Shown here piece after piece: positions 17,083 through 28,123 of a stretch of 51,429 nucleotides of DNA. This DNA comes from Rodentibacter sp. Ppn85 (GTDB lineage Bacteria; Pseudomonadota; Gammaproteobacteria; Enterobacterales; Pasteurellaceae): positions 1 through 51,429 of the forward strand of contig NZ_MLHS01000037.1 of NCBI RefSeq assembly GCF_001999335.1. The letters are read 5' to 3'. The notes under the pieces were generated by a model. That model was not told where the DNA came from and did no database searches. It was given only the letters and a program-made list of their open reading frames with translations. How positions within the stretch are numbered: the first letter of the stretch is position 1; every line of letters starts with the position of its first letter. The position numbers were made by a program, and so were the translations under genes.

Positions 17083-18372
17083 ATGAAAAAATTTAATTAT
17101 TCCTTATTAGCAAGTATCGCATTAATTACAGCCGGAGGTGCAAATGCTGCGGCATTCCAGTTAGCAGAAATTTCTACATCCGGTTTGGGGCGTGCTTATG
17201 CTGGTGAAGCAGCGATAGCGGATAATGCTTCTGTCGTGGCAACAAACCCGGCGTTGATGACTTTATTTAAGCGACCTGAAATTTCTTTTGGCGGTGTTTA
17301 TGTTGATGCAAAAGTGGATTTGACGGGACAATTCACTTCAGATAATCCTCGTATCAATGCTGCGCTTGCCAGTAGAAATGCTAATCAAAACAATGTTGTA
17401 CCTTCTGCCTTTGTTCCAAACGCTTATTTTGTTTATCCGATTAACGAGAAATTTTCTGTTGGCGGAGGAATGAACGTTCCTTTTGGATTCAAAACAGAAT
17501 TTGATTCGGATTATAGTGCGGGTGTATTTGGCGGAAAAACAGATTTAACGACAATTAATTTAAATCTTAGCGGTGCTTACCGTATTTCACAGGGGTTGAG
17601 TTTTGGTTTAGGCATTAATGCGCTTTATACCAAGGCAAAATTAGAACGAACAGCCGGTGTTGGGGCTGATTTAGTGAATGCTCAATATGGTCAGAAAGTA
17701 TTGGATCGAAGCGATGTGGTGACGCGTTTACAAGATAATGAATGGGGATTCGGTTGGAATGCCGGCTTAGTTTATGAATTTAATGATCGTAATCGTTTAG
17801 GGGTGGCTTATCATTCCCCAATTACTGTGAGTTATAAAGATAATACCGCTTTCAATCGTAAATTAAATCGTACAGGCACTGCAGAATTGGATCTTGATTT
17901 ACCGGGCTATTGGGAAATTTCCGGTTACCATAAAGTGACGGATAAATTTGCTTTCCACTATAGCTATAAATATACGGATTGGAAACGCTTTAAAGAATTG
18001 AAAGCGAACTATAATAGCGATGGCGCAGAGGCTTTACGAAAACCTGAATATTTCCGTGGCAATTCCCGTATTGCTCTGGGGATTTCCTATGAGGCGACAG
18101 ATAAGTTAACCTTACGTAGCGGGATCGCCTATGATGAAACAGCCGCAGATTCGTATCATTCTGCTTCCATCCCGGATACGGATCGGACTTGGTATAGTTT
18201 AGGTGCAACCTATAAAGTCACGCCTGATTTATCAATTGATGTTGCTTATGCTCACCTAAAAGGTAAGAAAATAACATTTAAAGAGTCGCAAGATGGTATT
18301 CCTTTTACCGTGAATTATACGAGTAAATCCAGTGCTAACCTTTACGGTTTAAATGTAAATTATAGTTTCTAA
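17083..18372 (+). CDS. fadL: FadL/OmpP1 outer-membrane transporter
   Basis: A 429-residue outer-membrane barrel of the FadL/TodX family, which moves long-chain fatty acids across the outer membrane; in Haemophilus the protein is known as P1. The signal peptide ends in ITAGGANA. The plug domain follows, with AFQLAEISTSGLGRAYAGEA and the ATNPALMT (NPA) motif. The C-terminus LYGLNVNYSF ends in Phe. It has its own transcript, closed by a UUCG hairpin. Confidence 0.95.
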   Translation: MKKFNYSLLASIALITAGGANAAAFQLAEISTSGLGRAYAGEAAIADNASVVATNPALMTLFKRPEISFGGVYVDAKVDLTGQFTSDNPRINAALASRNANQNNVVPSAFVPNAYFVYPINEKFSVGGGMNVPFGFKTEFDSDYSAGVFGGKTDLTTINLNLSGAYRISQGLSFGLGINALYTKAKLERTAGVGADLVNAQYGQKVLDRSDVVTRLQDNEWGFGWNAGLVYEFNDRNRLGVAYHSPITVSYKDNTAFNRKLNRTGTAELDLDLPGYWEISGYHKVTDKFAFHYSYKYTDWKRFKELKANYNSDGAEALRKPEYFRGNSRIALGISYEATDKLTLRSGIAYDETAADSYHSASIPDTDRTWYSLGATYKVTPDLSIDVAYAHLKGKKITFKESQDGIPFTVNYTSKSSANLYGLNVNYSF

Positions 18373-18395
18373 TTTATTTAAAAATTTCGCATAAT

Positions 18396-18421
18396 AAAGC
18401 GTACTTCGGTACGCTTTTTTT
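18396..18421 (+). terminator. fadL terminator with UUCG loop
   Basis: AAAGCGTAC-TTCG-GTACGCTTT followed by T. A perfect 9-bp stem closed by the very stable UUCG tetraloop. Confidence 0.9.
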
Positions 18422-18441
18422 ATATGAAAACGAGGCTAAAA

Positions 18442-18981
18442 ATGACCGCACTTTACTACACCTATTATCCTTCCCCGGTGGGGAAACTTTTGATTCTATC
18501 TGACGGTGAACACATCACGCATATTGATTTTGAGAAAGAGCAGTTTGAACCGAATCCTAAATGGGTTGAAGAAAGTGATCTCCCCCTTTTCCAAAAAGTA
18601 CAGTCGGCTTTTGATCGTTATTTTAAGGGCGAAACAGAGACATTTTCGGATATTCCTTTGAAAACTGAGGGAACAGCATTTCAGCAAGCAATTTGGCAGG
18701 CTTTACGACAAATCGGTTATGGTGAAATGTCGAGTTATGGCGAATTGGCGAAAATGATTAACAATCCAAAAGCGGTACGTGCCGTGGGCGGAGCGGTTGG
18801 CAGCAATCCGATTAGCATCATCATCCCGTGCCATCGTATTTTAGGCAAGGATAAAACCTTAACCGGTTTCGGTGGTGGCTTGGCGGCAAAACGTTTTTTA
18901 CTGGAATTAGAAAAAATTTCTTACGTTGATAAAGGATCGGAACACACTCGCCCCCGTTTTTTTAAGAAGTATAACGAATGA
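18442..18981 (+). CDS. ogt: O6-alkylguanine-DNA alkyltransferase Ogt
   Basis: A 179-residue repair protein that takes the alkyl group from O6-alkylguanine onto its own cysteine. The nucleophile is in [25 protein letters not shown] and [11 protein letters not shown] form the DNA-binding part. I chose ATG 18442 ([12 protein letters not shown]) because GAGG lies 8 bases upstream; an ATG six codons earlier overlaps the fadL terminator. The start codons contain a USS core (18445-18453). The stop overlaps the mutH start by 4 bases (ATGA), so the two repair genes are coupled. A basic tail of about 15 residues ([12 protein letters not shown]) is unusual. Confidence 0.95.
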   Translation: MTALYYTYYPSPVGKLLILSDGEHITHIDFEKEQFEPNPKWVEESDLPLFQKVQSAFDRYFKGETETFSDIPLKTEGTAFQQAIWQALRQIGYGEMSSYGELAKMINNPKAVRAVGGAVGSNPISIIIPCHRILGKDKTLTGFGGGLAAKRFLLELEKISYVDKGSEHTRPRFFKKYNE

Positions 18982-19640
18982 TTCCACAAACATTAACGCA
19001 ACTTCTTCAACGGGCGCAATCTATCGGCGGATTAACTTTTGGTGAACTTGCCGATGAGCTTAATATCCCCGTTCCCCACAACTTGAAACGTGATAAAGGT
19101 TGGGTTGGTATGCTTTTAGAAAGTGCATTAGGGGCTAGTGCAGGCAGTAAAGCCGAACAAGATTTTGCCCATCTTGGGGTGGAACTCAAAACCTTACCGA
19201 TTAATGAACAGGGTTTTCCGTTAGAGACGACATTTGTCAGCCTTGCGCCATTAATACAAAATTCCGGTGTGCAATGGGAAAATTCACACGTTTGCCATAA
19301 ATTGTCTTGTGTACTTTGGATTCCCATTGAAGGTAGCCGACATATTGCTTTGCGTGAGCGCCATATTGGTACACCGATTTTATGGCAGCCTAGCCCCGAA
19401 CAGGAGTGGCAATTAAAGCGAGATTGGGAGGAATTGATGGAATATATCACGATGGGAAGGCTTGATGAAATTACCGCCCGCATTGGGGAAGTGATGCAAC
19501 TGCGACCAAAGGGCGCAAATAGTAAAGCGATAACAAAAGGTATTGGAAAAAATGGAGAAGTGGTGGAAACATTACCGCTAGGATTTTATTTGCGGAAGGA
19601 GTTTACGGCGAGGATCTTAAGGGATTTTTTAGGCAATTAG
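18978..19640 (+). CDS. mutH: Mismatch repair endonuclease MutH
   Basis: A 220-residue nuclease that nicks the unmethylated strand at hemimethylated GATC after MutS/MutL signal a mismatch. The active-site pattern D-x6-E-x-K is in [14 protein letters not shown] (about residues 67-80). The [17 protein letters not shown] start and [10 protein letters not shown] end are typical. Its presence implies Dam-directed repair in this organism. Translationally coupled to ogt. Confidence 0.97.
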   Translation: MIPQTLTQLLQRAQSIGGLTFGELADELNIPVPHNLKRDKGWVGMLLESALGASAGSKAEQDFAHLGVELKTLPINEQGFPLETTFVSLAPLIQNSGVQWENSHVCHKLSCVLWIPIEGSRHIALRERHIGTPILWQPSPEQEWQLKRDWEELMEYITMGRLDEITARIGEVMQLRPKGANSKAITKGIGKNGEVVETLPLGFYLRKEFTARILRDFLGN

Positions 19641-19705
19641 ATTTCAAAACAGAAAACAAAAAAGGCCCCCATCACAGAATCTTAATTTTCAATCTCTAAC
19701 ATTTT

Positions 19706-20323
19706 TTACGCCACCTGAGTAAAAAAGTCCTTCAATCCTATTAATACATTATTTACCGCCACGGTCGCTAAAATTAACCCCATTACACGGCTGATAATTG
19801 CTGCGCCGGAGTTACCGATAAAATGCTGAATGCGGTTAGCGGCAAGCAATAAAATGTAAGTTATCAGTAATACGACTAGCATAATTCCTGCGGTAATAAA
19901 TTGTTCGGCAAAATTAAAACGGTGGTTATCGGTTAAAAGTACAATCGCCATCATCGCACCCGGAGAGGCAATAGAAGGCACTGCAAGGGGATAAACGGCA
20001 ACTTCGGTGATATTTGCCCTCATTTTCATTTCTTGTTCCGGCTTGCTTTCACCAAAAATCATAGTTAAAGCAAATAAGAAAAGTACAAGCCCGCCGGCAA
20101 TTTGGAATGCCGGTAGGGGGACTTCCATTGCTTCAAATAAAACTTGCCCGCCTACAAGGAAAAAAAGTAAAATTCCGGCAGAAATAATCACTGCATTACG
20201 TGCGATTTTTCTGCGTTCTTCAAGAGAGAATCCTATGGTTTTTGAAAGGTAAACGGGAATTGAGCCGATAGGATCAATCACCGCCCAAAGTACAACGAAC
20301 TGGACAACCAAAGAATCAAACAT
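19706..20323 (-). CDS. MarC family integral membrane protein
   Basis: A 205-residue inner-membrane protein with six predicted helices. The opening VVQFVVLWAVIDPIGSIPVY and the central YPLAVPSIASPGAMMAIVLL are signatures of the MarC/UPF0056 family. Members were once tied to multidrug resistance but their transport activity is uncertain. Single gene, convergent with mutH across 65 bases. No operon partner. Confidence 0.9.
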   Translation of the reverse strand: MFDSLVVQFVVLWAVIDPIGSIPVYLSKTIGFSLEERRKIARNAVIISAGILLFFLVGGQVLFEAMEVPLPAFQIAGGLVLFLFALTMIFGESKPEQEMKMRANITEVAVYPLAVPSIASPGAMMAIVLLTDNHRFNFAEQFITAGIMLVVLLITYILLLAANRIQHFIGNSGAAIISRVMGLILATVAVNNVLIGLKDFFTQVA

Positions 20324-20407
20324 TTGCCTTCCTTTATTTATAGATTAAAAAACAACAAGTCTCAGCATTTTATCAGATAAATTGCATAAAGTGCGGTACG
20401 TTTTGCG

Positions 20408-21697
20408 CTATTTTGTTATATTTCTAAAAATGTGAAAAAAACCGACCGCACTTTGTAATTCATTACCATAAAAAACTAACGGTATGCGGTTGCGTTGCCA
20501 AGGCGGGACTTGTAATTCTTGCCAAATTTTTTTGATGTCTTCTTTGGGGCGTTTAGGGTGGTGTTTTATTTTTCCGGAATAACCAAAGCGAATTTGAATC
20601 GGTAAATCGGTGTGTGGTAACTCGGCAGAATATTGTTGCCAAGAAAAAATCAAATTTTCCGTTGTGCGTTGTAAATAAAGTTTACCGAGATTATCGGGAA
20701 GAACAAGACAAGAATCCTGCATCTCAAGACAAATACCGGTGAGATCGGCAAAATTATCGGTAAGATATAGACAAGATTGATAGCGACGGATAACTTTTTT
20801 GCCCAAACGAAATTGAGGATTGGCATCTTTTTTTGCCGGAATAACATCTTGTATCAACTGTTCAATTTGGCGTTTAGTCGGCATTTCACACTGATTTTGA
20901 GCAAACCACATTCTTAAAAGTGCGGTTTGTTTTGAGTATGAATATTGAAGGAAATCGTGCAGTTGGAATTCCGTTGGAATTTGACAATGTTCAAGAAAAC
21001 AGTCTTGTAGTAATTCATTTATAAGTTGTTGTTGCTCAAAACAATGTTGCGCGGAACGTTGAACGGTCTGATCAAAATGCCTCCAACGTTCACGTAGTTT
21101 AGGTAAAATTTTGTTGCGTAAAAAATTGCGCTCATAACGGTTATCATCATTACTTTCATCGTGAACCCAAGTCAAATTTTCAGACTGAGCATAGTTTTCT
21201 AATTGCTCACGGGTAAAATTCAACAAGGGGCGAAAAATTCTCATGCCGAATAATTCGCTTTGAGATTGCATTGCACTCAAGCCTTGTAGCCCGCTACCCC
21301 GTTTGAGTGCGAGGAAAAAGGTTTCCGTTTGATCGCTTAAATGGTGGGCGGTTGCTAAGCATTCATTTGGCAGTATATGACGCTGAATAGCCTGATAGCG
21401 AGCCTCACGAGCTCCGGCTTCAATGCCTTTAGTTCGATCTACTTGAACATATTCGATAACTAATGGAATATGAAATCGCTCGCATAAAGATTGACAGTGT
21501 TTAACCCAGCTGTCGGCATTAGGGCTTAATCCATGGTGGATATGGATTGAGCGTAGGTTAAAGTGCGGTTGGTTTTCTCTGTATTTTTTGAATAAAGTAA
21601 GCAGTGCGGTAGAGTCTAAACCACCGCTCAAGGCAATAAGGTAGTCTTGAGCGGGATTTTTTTTGAGTTGTTGTTCAAAAATAGAGAACAGATCCAT
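20408..21697 (-). CDS. tilS: tRNA(Ile)-lysidine synthetase
   Basis: A 429-residue enzyme that attaches lysine to C34 of tRNA-Ile(CAT) so that it reads AUA. The PP-loop ATP site is in [18 protein letters not shown] (residues about 20-37). [11 protein letters not shown] and [20 protein letters not shown] follow. The C-terminal domain extends to residue 429, as in E. coli. It overlaps pdxY by one base. Three USS cores lie in it. Confidence 0.97.
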   Translation of the reverse strand: MDLFSIFEQQLKKNPAQDYLIALSGGLDSTALLTLFKKYRENQPHFNLRSIHIHHGLSPNADSWVKHCQSLCERFHIPLVIEYVQVDRTKGIEAGAREARYQAIQRHILPNECLATAHHLSDQTETFFLALKRGSGLQGLSAMQSQSELFGMRIFRPLLNFTREQLENYAQSENLTWVHDESNDDNRYERNFLRNKILPKLRERWRHFDQTVQRSAQHCFEQQQLINELLQDCFLEHCQIPTEFQLHDFLQYSYSKQTALLRMWFAQNQCEMPTKRQIEQLIQDVIPAKKDANPQFRLGKKVIRRYQSCLYLTDNFADLTGICLEMQDSCLVLPDNLGKLYLQRTTENLIFSWQQYSAELPHTDLPIQIRFGYSGKIKHHPKRPKEDIKKIWQELQVPPWQRNRIPLVFYGNELQSAVGFFHIFRNITK

Positions 21698-22563
21698 CAG
21701 GCAATTTTTTCGGCTTTGTATTGGCTTGTCGGATTTAAAATTTCAAAGCGTGCGGCAATGGTTTGTAATTCGTAAGAATTTAGTTCAAAGGTGGTTTTCA
21801 TTACACCGGCAACCTCATTATTCATCGCTTCAAAAGCTTCTACATCCGATTTTCCGTTGAGTAAGTTCGCTAAGAACGTACCTGCAATTAAATCACCCAC
21901 ACCTACCGGTTCAAAATTGAACTGATAAAGCGGACGGTTTAAATGCCAGATCCCTTCAGGGGTTGCCATAATAATTTCAAAGGTATCGGGATCATTAATT
22001 TTTCCAACTTTACCCAAATGTTTTACCAGTACTTTTTTAACGCCTTTATCTAACAAGACACGTACTGCTTTTAATACGTCATCAAAAGAATTGATAGGGA
22101 AATCGCTAAGTTGGCGTAATTCGTTAAGGTTTGGCGTCATAATATCCGCGACAGGGATGGCTTTCTCAATGAGTGCTTCTCGAACACCATTTGCCACCAC
22201 ACAAATTTTCTCCGGGTTCGGCATCACGGGATCGCATAAATAAAGCGCATTAGGATTGTGTTTCTTAATTTGTTCTAAGGCATAAAGAATTTGATCCACT
22301 TGTTCCGCCGAACCTAAATAACCGGAAAGTAATGCATCGCATTCTTGTAATTTTTCGATGTTATCTAAGCCGGTAACGATCTCACGAATTTGTTCTTGCG
22401 GAATAACCATACCTGTCCACTTGCCGTATTGAGTATGGTTGGAAAATTGCACGGTATTTAATGCCCACACATCCACACCCAATAATTGCATCGGGAAGGT
22501 GGCGGATTTATTGCCGGCAAAGCCATACACCACGTGTGATTGGATGGAAAGTACGTTTTTCAT
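21697..22563 (-). CDS. pdxY: Pyridoxal kinase PdxY
   Basis: A 288-residue ribokinase-fold enzyme that phosphorylates pyridoxal in vitamin B6 salvage. [20 protein letters not shown] is the family start, preceded by AGGAG; a longer frame upstream has no such site. The substrate-site segment [22 protein letters not shown] and the [15 protein letters not shown] anion hole close to the C-terminus are present. It is 5' to tilS with overlapping stop and start. Confidence 0.96.
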   Translation of the reverse strand: MKNVLSIQSHVVYGFAGNKSATFPMQLLGVDVWALNTVQFSNHTQYGKWTGMVIPQEQIREIVTGLDNIEKLQECDALLSGYLGSAEQVDQILYALEQIKKHNPNALYLCDPVMPNPEKICVVANGVREALIEKAIPVADIMTPNLNELRQLSDFPINSFDDVLKAVRVLLDKGVKKVLVKHLGKVGKINDPDTFEIIMATPEGIWHLNRPLYQFNFEPVGVGDLIAGTFLANLLNGKSDVEAFEAMNNEVAGVMKTTFELNSYELQTIAARFEILNPTSQYKAEKIA

Positions 22564-22708
22564 AATTGTCTCCTGTTGGTTAATATTACATCCCGTTGCA
22601 AAACTCAAATAGAGCAAGCAATATTTGTTTAGGGTTAAGTTGTTTTTGGAAACGGTTTAACATCTCGACAGAATAATGTTTAAGCAAAAATAGCCTACGG
22701 TTAAGTTG

Positions 22709-22740
22709 AAAAGAGCGGATAAAATAACTGCTCTTTTTTT
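22709..22740 (-). terminator. accA terminator
   Basis: AAAAGAGC pairs with GCTCTTTT around a 13-base loop, with T/A runs on both sides, just past the accA stop. It separates accA from pdxY. Confidence 0.65.
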
Positions 22741-22746
22741 AATAAG

Positions 22747-23694
22747 TTAGCAATAGCCGTAAGACATCAAACGTTGATAACGTCTATTTAATAATTCTTC
22801 GCTATCCAAATTTTCAAGTTCTGCCAAATCTTCGTTTAGACGTTTTTTCAAATTGTTTGCCATCAATGTGTAGTCACGATGCGCACCGCCTAAAGGTTCA
22901 GGTACAATGTTGTCGATTAATTCAAGCTCTTTTAAACGGGTAGCCGTAAGCCCCATTACTTCAGCGGCAGTTGAAGCTTTTTCTGCGCTTTTCCACAGGA
23001 TTGAGGCACAGCCTTCCGGTGAAATCACAGAATAAGTAGAATATTGCAACATATTTACTTTATCACCCACCCCGATCGCCAAAGCACCGCCCGAGCCGCC
23101 TTCGCCGATGACGGTACAGATTACCGGTACGGTTAATCGCGCCATTTCTCGTAAATTACGTGCAATGGCTTCGGCTTGTCCGTGCTCCTCCGCCCCGATT
23201 CCTGGATAAGCCCCCGGAGTGTCAATAAAAGTGATAATGGGAAGTTTAAAACGCTCAGCCATTTCCATTAAGCGTAAAGCCTTACGATAGCCTTCCGGTG
23301 CGGGCATACCAAAATTGCGTTGTACTTTCTCTTTTATCGTGCGACCTTTTTGATGACCGATTACCATCACCGGACGACCGTCCAAACGTGCTAAACCGCC
23401 AACAATTGCCTTATCATCGGCAAATGCGCGATCACCGGCAAGATCGTCAAATTCAGTGAAAATATGTTTAATATAGTCAAGCGTATAAGGACGGTTTGGG
23501 TGACGGGCCATACGTGAAATTTGCCATGCATCAAGACTGGCAAATGTTTTTTTGGTTAATTCGTCGCTTTTCTTTTGTAAGCGTTTAATTTCATCGGTTA
23601 AATCAACTTCATCATTAGAGGCAGAGCGCAATGCGCCGATTTTTGCTTCTAGCTCGGCAATCGGCAATTCAAAATCTAAATATTCCGGAGTCAT
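22747..23694 (-). CDS. accA: Acetyl-CoA carboxylase carboxyltransferase alpha
   Basis: A 315-residue subunit that, with AccD, transfers the carboxyl group from biotin to acetyl-CoA, the first step of fatty acid synthesis. ATG 23694 ([14 protein letters not shown]) follows AGGATAAGAAGA; the 22 codons of open frame upstream lack a start site. [29 protein letters not shown] and [15 protein letters not shown] are the crotonase-fold CoA and oxyanion segments. It is 90 bases past znuB on the same strand. Confidence 0.97.
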   Translation of the reverse strand: MTPEYLDFELPIAELEAKIGALRSASNDEVDLTDEIKRLQKKSDELTKKTFASLDAWQISRMARHPNRPYTLDYIKHIFTEFDDLAGDRAFADDKAIVGGLARLDGRPVMVIGHQKGRTIKEKVQRNFGMPAPEGYRKALRLMEMAERFKLPIITFIDTPGAYPGIGAEEHGQAEAIARNLREMARLTVPVICTVIGEGGSGGALAIGVGDKVNMLQYSTYSVISPEGCASILWKSAEKASTAAEVMGLTATRLKELELIDNIVPEPLGGAHRDYTLMANNLKKRLNEDLAELENLDSEELLNRRYQRLMSYGYC

Positions 23695-23784
23695 TCTTCT
23701 TATCCTAAAAACACCATAAAAAATCCACCGCACTTTATCAAGAATTAACTGGCGGCGCAAATAGTTTTCGCTGGTTGGGCGAGC

Positions 23785-24570
23785 TTACAAATAAGCCTTT
23801 TTTAGTAATGACAGAATAAATAAAAATGTCGAGCAAATGACGACTGACGGACCGGCTGCGGTATCATAAAATGCGGAAAGCATTAATCCGCCAATAATTG
23901 AAAGCATACTGATTCCTACGGCAAACCCGACCATTGCTTCGGGGGTTTTTGCGAAACGGCGTGCCGTTGCTGCCGGAATAATTAATAGCGAGGTAATAAT
24001 TAATGCGCCGACAAATTTCATACTTAGTGCAATAGTCAGCGCAGTCAAAATCATTAAAATAAAACGCATTTTTTTGATGTTGATGCCTTCCACTTGGGCG
24101 AGTTCCGGCGAAACGGTGGTGGAGAGAAGGGCTTGCCAAAAATAGAGTAACGTACCGAGTACGATTACTACACCGATACCGATATAAATTAAATCGGTGT
24201 AGTTTATTGCCAACAAGTCACCGAATAAGTAACTCATTAAATCAACCCGAACGTTTTTTAATAAACCAACGGTTACAACGCCGAGTGATAAGCAACTATG
24301 GGCAATGATACCCAGCAAGGTATCAATGGAAAACTGCGTATGATTTTCCAACCATATCATAATAATCGCCAAAATAAGGGTGAGGACGACTATCGCAATA
24401 TAAGGATTGATTTGTAAGAAGATCCCCAATGCAACGCCAAGCAAAGCTGAATGAGACAGCGTATCACCAAAGTATGCCATTTTACGCCATATTACAAAGA
24501 CCCCAAGCGGTGCGGTGATTAGGGACAATAAAATGCCGGTAAGCAGTGCCGGAAATAAAATTTCAAACAT
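23785..24570 (-). CDS. znuB: Zinc ABC permease ZnuB
   Basis: A 261-residue inner-membrane permease of the high-affinity zinc importer, with about eight helices. The motifs [20 protein letters not shown] and [20 protein letters not shown] are typical of the metal-type ABC-3 family. Its start abuts the znuC stop at 24570. The binding protein ZnuA is not in this window, so it must be encoded elsewhere. Confidence 0.96.
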   Translation of the reverse strand: MFEILFPALLTGILLSLITAPLGVFVIWRKMAYFGDTLSHSALLGVALGIFLQINPYIAIVVLTLILAIIMIWLENHTQFSIDTLLGIIAHSCLSLGVVTVGLLKNVRVDLMSYLFGDLLAINYTDLIYIGIGVVIVLGTLLYFWQALLSTTVSPELAQVEGINIKKMRFILMILTALTIALSMKFVGALIITSLLIIPAATARRFAKTPEAMVGFAVGISMLSIIGGLMLSAFYDTAAGPSVVICSTFLFILSLLKKAYL

Positions 24571-25373
24571 TAAATATCCTTATTTTGACAACGATCGGCT
24601 GTGCCGTTACAACTACAGACATCACCGTGTAAATTATGATGGTGATTGTGGTGATGAGTATAAAAGCCGACATTTTGTGAGAGCCGGTTGCCCCATAAAC
24701 GTATAAATGTAGGATCATTTGACAGGGTTTCCGGTGTACCGGCACAGCAAATGTGCTGATTAATGCAAATCACTTCTTTACTGTCCGCCATCACAATATG
24801 TAAATCATGGGAAACCATCAACACCGCACAATTTAATTGTTGTTGGGTTTGATGAATGAGTTGATAAAGCTCCGCCTGACCGGTGATATCCACACCTTGA
24901 GTGGGTTCGTCCAAGACTAATAAATTCGGTTGGTTTAAAATCGCACGGGCGAGTAATACCCGTTGCATCTCGCCGCCGGAAAGTTTTTGCATATTATTTT
25001 TGCGTAAATGCGTAATGGAAAGTTGCTCAAGTGCGGTTGAAATTTCTTGTGTTTTTGCCCCTTTTTTTAAGGCAAGAAAACGTTCTACCGTGAGAGGTAA
25101 ACTGTGATCTAAGTAAATTTTTTGCGGCACATAGCCAATACGAACATTTTGGCTATAAATAACTTCACCGGAGGTAGGTTGCTGTAATTTTAAGAGGGTT
25201 TTTAATAAGGTGGATTTCCCCCCGCCGTTTGGTCCGACAATGGTAATGATGGAGTGGGGATAAATATTTAAATTGATATTTTGTAATGCTGTTTTTTGTT
25301 CAAATACCACATCGATATTCTTGAGTTCAATTAATGGAGAATTTAGATCGCATTGAATGGAATGAATTTGCAT
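24570..25373 (-). CDS. znuC: Zinc ABC ATPase ZnuC with His-rich tail
   Basis: A 267-residue ATPase powering zinc import through ZnuB. Walker A is [11 protein letters not shown], the signature is [14 protein letters not shown], Walker B is [12 protein letters not shown], and the switch His is in MVSHDLH. The last 25 residues contain the metal-ligand-rich run [18 protein letters not shown] followed by another Cys. That may bind zinc and sense or buffer it. First gene of znuCB. No clear Zur operator was seen upstream. Confidence 0.96.
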   Translation of the reverse strand: MQIHSIQCDLNSPLIELKNIDVVFEQKTALQNINLNIYPHSIITIVGPNGGGKSTLLKTLLKLQQPTSGEVIYSQNVRIGYVPQKIYLDHSLPLTVERFLALKKGAKTQEISTALEQLSITHLRKNNMQKLSGGEMQRVLLARAILNQPNLLVLDEPTQGVDITGQAELYQLIHQTQQQLNCAVLMVSHDLHIVMADSKEVICINQHICCAGTPETLSNDPTFIRLWGNRLSQNVGFYTHHHNHHHNLHGDVCSCNGTADRCQNKDI

Positions 25374-25549
25374 AATGCCGCCTATGTCAATTTAGTGTCT
25401 AACCTTAGCTCATTTTGTCGTCTTTCTCAAGATGCTCTCTCTTTATGATGAATATTTCGACAACTTTTTTATGTGTTTTAGGGTAAAATGAACCTCTTTT
25501 ATGATTTATAGTCTGAAGACGATATTATTTCCACTTTAGGTACTCACCC

Positions 25550-26995
25550 TTGCAACATGTTAAATTAGCCCGAGACAGACGAAAAAGAAAATCCCGCATT
25601 AAAGCTGCGATTTTTTTTGTCGCATTGGCGTTAATTTTCAGCGGCGTTATGTTGGGTTTAAAAGAGAGTTCGGAATCGGAATCTTCGGTTCAAAGTAATC
25701 TTGAGCCTGAAATGGTGGATAATGTGCAGTATCAAACCCTTCAACGTGAAGAAAATATACAGATCTCAAAGCTATCCGACCAATTGCAGACTGAGGATGC
25801 AACTTCTTATGATGATGAGTTGCAGGCTCAAGATGATGAAGTGGAAGAAGTTAAGCCTGACTTTGATGATCTTAGTGATCTTCCGCAAGATGCTCAGGAT
25901 GCGTTGAGTGGTTTATTGGATGTTGCAGATCAAGCTTTACGTATTACTCATCAATTTAGCCATACTGTTGTACGTGGAGATACTTTAAAAGACGTATTGG
26001 AACTTTCAGGATTAGAAGATGATACGGCAAAAGGATTAATTGCCTCTTATCCGGAACTTAAAAATCTCCGTGTAGGGCAACAATTTTACTGGATTTTAGA
26101 TAAAAGTGATCAATTGGAATATTTAAATTGGCTTGTTTCTGAAAAAGAAGAGCGAATTTATGAACGTGTCGAAGAGGGAAAATTCAAACGTCAAATCTTA
26201 GAGAAACAAAGCGTTTGGAAAAAAGAAGTATTAAAAGGAAAAGTGAGCAGCTCTTTTGCAGCAAGCTTACGTTCTCTAGGTTTGGAAGGACGCCAAATTG
26301 CACAATTAAGTTCTGCATTACAATGGCAAGTGAGTTTGAGAAAACTTAAGAAGGACACAAAATTTTCGATTTTGGTTTCCCGTGAATATTTAGGCGACAA
26401 ATTGACCGGACAGGGTAATGTTGAAGCGATCCATATCCTTGCAGACGGCAAAAGTTATTATGCAATTCAAGCGGCAAACGGTCGTTATTATAATCAACAA
26501 GGTGAAACCCTAGGCAAAGGTTTTGCACGTTACCCATTGCAGCGTCAGGCTAGGGTGTCTTCGGGCTTTAACCCGAACCGCCGCCATCCTGTGACTGGAC
26601 GTATACGCCCTCATAAAGGAGTAGATTTTTCTGTGCCGCAGGGGACACCGGTGATTGCACCGGCAGAAGGTTTAGTAGAAAAAGTTGCTTATCAGGCAGG
26701 AGGAGCGGGGCGTTATGTAGTGTTACGTCACGGACGTGAATATCAAACGGTATATATGCACCTAAGCCGACCGTTGGTTCGAGCCGGACAAAGGGTGAAA
26801 AAAGGTGAACGCATAGCTCTTTCCGGTAATACGGGTATTTCGACAGGTCCGCATTTACATTATGAGTTCCATATTAATGGACGGGCGGTTAATCCGCTTA
26901 CCGTAAAATTGCCGGGAACAAGCAGTATGGCAACCGCAGAACGTAAGCAATTCCTGAGAAGGGCAAAAGAAGCGGAGCGAATGTTAAAACTATAA
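25550..26995 (+). CDS. mepM: Murein DD-endopeptidase MepM-like (M23)
   Basis: A 481-residue envelope protease that cuts D-Ala-mDAP crosslinks to allow wall growth. A TTG start gives [20 protein letters not shown]; no good ATG lies nearby. One N-terminal anchor (about 19-37), an acidic linker (60-120), a LysM/OapA-like domain (about 133-200) and the LytM domain (about 340-450) follow. Zinc ligands are in [13 protein letters not shown] (HxxxD) and [12 protein letters not shown] (HxH). Divergent from znuC, the standard neighbour. Confidence 0.93.
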   Translation: MQHVKLARDRRKRKSRIKAAIFFVALALIFSGVMLGLKESSESESSVQSNLEPEMVDNVQYQTLQREENIQISKLSDQLQTEDATSYDDELQAQDDEVEEVKPDFDDLSDLPQDAQDALSGLLDVADQALRITHQFSHTVVRGDTLKDVLELSGLEDDTAKGLIASYPELKNLRVGQQFYWILDKSDQLEYLNWLVSEKEERIYERVEEGKFKRQILEKQSVWKKEVLKGKVSSSFAASLRSLGLEGRQIAQLSSALQWQVSLRKLKKDTKFSILVSREYLGDKLTGQGNVEAIHILADGKSYYAIQAANGRYYNQQGETLGKGFARYPLQRQARVSSGFNPNRRHPVTGRIRPHKGVDFSVPQGTPVIAPAEGLVEKVAYQAGGAGRYVVLRHGREYQTVYMHLSRPLVRAGQRVKKGERIALSGNTGISTGPHLHYEFHINGRAVNPLTVKLPGTSSMATAERKQFLRRAKEAERMLKL

Positions 26996-27010
26996 TTTAG
27001 GTTTAATGGA

Positions 27011-27042
27011 AAAAAGTGCGATTAATTTTAACCGCACTTTTG
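27011..27042 (+). terminator. mepM terminator, USS pair with one decayed arm
   Basis: AAAAAGTGCG pairs with CGCACTTTT. The right arm keeps the full USS core (27031-27039), the left reads AAGTGCGAT, with one change. T-rich sequence follows. Confidence 0.7.
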
Positions 27043-27147
27043 ATTTTTCTTCTACTAACTGTCTTTTTTCCTCCAAATAAATTAAATCTTTTTATTGATA
27101 AACTCTATCTTTATCCTACTGTTCTGATGTGTTATCCTTTTAAATCT

Positions 27148-27166
27148 AAGAATTATTATCATTTTG
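27148..27166 (+). promoter_or_regulatory. Fur-like box before the siderophore operon
   Basis: AAGAATTATTATCATTTTG matches 13 of 19 positions of the Fur consensus GATAATGATAATCATTATC. It ends 4 bases before the ATG at 27170, over the place where a ribosome site should be. Iron-loaded Fur could repress here. Confidence 0.55.
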
Positions 27167-28123
27167 TTTATGAGCAAACGGCGTTATCTTATTTTTCTTC
27201 TTTTTATACTTTCATGTATTTCACTTTTTTTAGGTGTAAGCTCAGTTAGTTTGCAAGGATTGCTTGATTTTGAAGATAATCAGTGGCAGATTTTTTTGAT
27301 TAGCCGTGTACCGCGTTTAATGAGCATTTTAATTGCAGGGGCAGCCTTAAGTATTTGCGGATTGGTGATGCAGCAGTTAAGCCGAAACCGCTTTGTTTCA
27401 CCCACTACGGCAGGAACAATGGATAGTGCCCGCCTTGGTATTTTAATTGCAATACTATTTTTCCCTTCAGCCTCTATACTGTTGAAAACCACCGTTGCCG
27501 TGATTGTTTCATTTTTCGGTACATTGTTATTTATGATGATTCTTTCCCGTTTGAAATTTAAAGATACGATTTTTGTTCCGCTGGTAGGAATGATGTTCGG
27601 TAATATTATTAGTTCTATAACTGCATTTATTGCCTATCAGCAAGATTTATTGCAGAACCTTTCAGGTTGGTTGCAGGGGGATTTTTCACTGGTGATGGCC
27701 GGGCGGTATGAATTGCTTTATTTTAGTATCCCAGTGTTGGCTGTTGCATATTTGTTTGCGCATCGTTTTGCGATTGTGGGAATGGGGAAAGATTTTGCGA
27801 TAAATTTAGGGTTGAATTATAACCAAGTACTTTATATCGGGTTATTAATCGTAGCAGTAGTATCGTCTATTATTATTGTTTCTATCGGGGTTATCCCGTT
27901 TCTTGGCTTGATTATTCCAAATATTGTCACTCTTTATTTAGGCGATAATTTGAAAAAAGTGCTTTCACACACGGCATTGTTGGGGGCCGTTTTTGTTTTG
28001 TTCTGTGATATTTTGGGAAGAGTGGTCATTTATCCTTATGAAATTTCGATTAATACTATCGTAGGTGTATTTGGCAGCGGTGTTTTCTTATTTTTATTGT
28101 TAAAGCGGTATCGAAATGCGTAA
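27164..28123 (+). CDS. FecCD-type iron-siderophore permease 1
   Basis: A 319-residue inner-membrane permease of the FecCD family with nine or ten helices. The true start may be ATG 27170 (MSKRRYLIF); the TTG at 27164 gives two more residues. The N-terminal half has SRVPRLMSILIAGAALSICG and SPTTAGTMDSARLG. GVIPFLGLIIPNI is the loop that meets the ATPase. Similar in type to CeuB/FatD permeases for catechol-class siderophores. First gene of a four-gene importer and overlaps the next by 8 bases. Substrate unproven. Confidence 0.87.
   Translation: MFMSKRRYLIFLLFILSCISLFLGVSSVSLQGLLDFEDNQWQIFLISRVPRLMSILIAGAALSICGLVMQQLSRNRFVSPTTAGTMDSARLGILIAILFFPSASILLKTTVAVIVSFFGTLLFMMILSRLKFKDTIFVPLVGMMFGNIISSITAFIAYQQDLLQNLSGWLQGDFSLVMAGRYELLYFSIPVLAVAYLFAHRFAIVGMGKDFAINLGLNYNQVLYIGLLIVAVVSSIIIVSIGVIPFLGLIIPNIVTLYLGDNLKKVLSHTALLGAVFVLFCDILGRVVIYPYEISINTIVGVFGSGVFLFLLLKRYRNA

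Noticed and set aside
19007-19483. 158-codon frame antisense to mutH
   Set aside because: It lies wholly within mutH on the other strand and its product looks like no family; a shadow of codon bias.
25374-25549. Zur operator between znuC and mepM
   Set aside because: I found no palindrome resembling the Zur consensus in this gap.
27016-27249. 77-codon open frame before the siderophore permease
   Set aside because: It begins in the mepM terminator, overlaps the permease start in another frame, and has no ribosome site.
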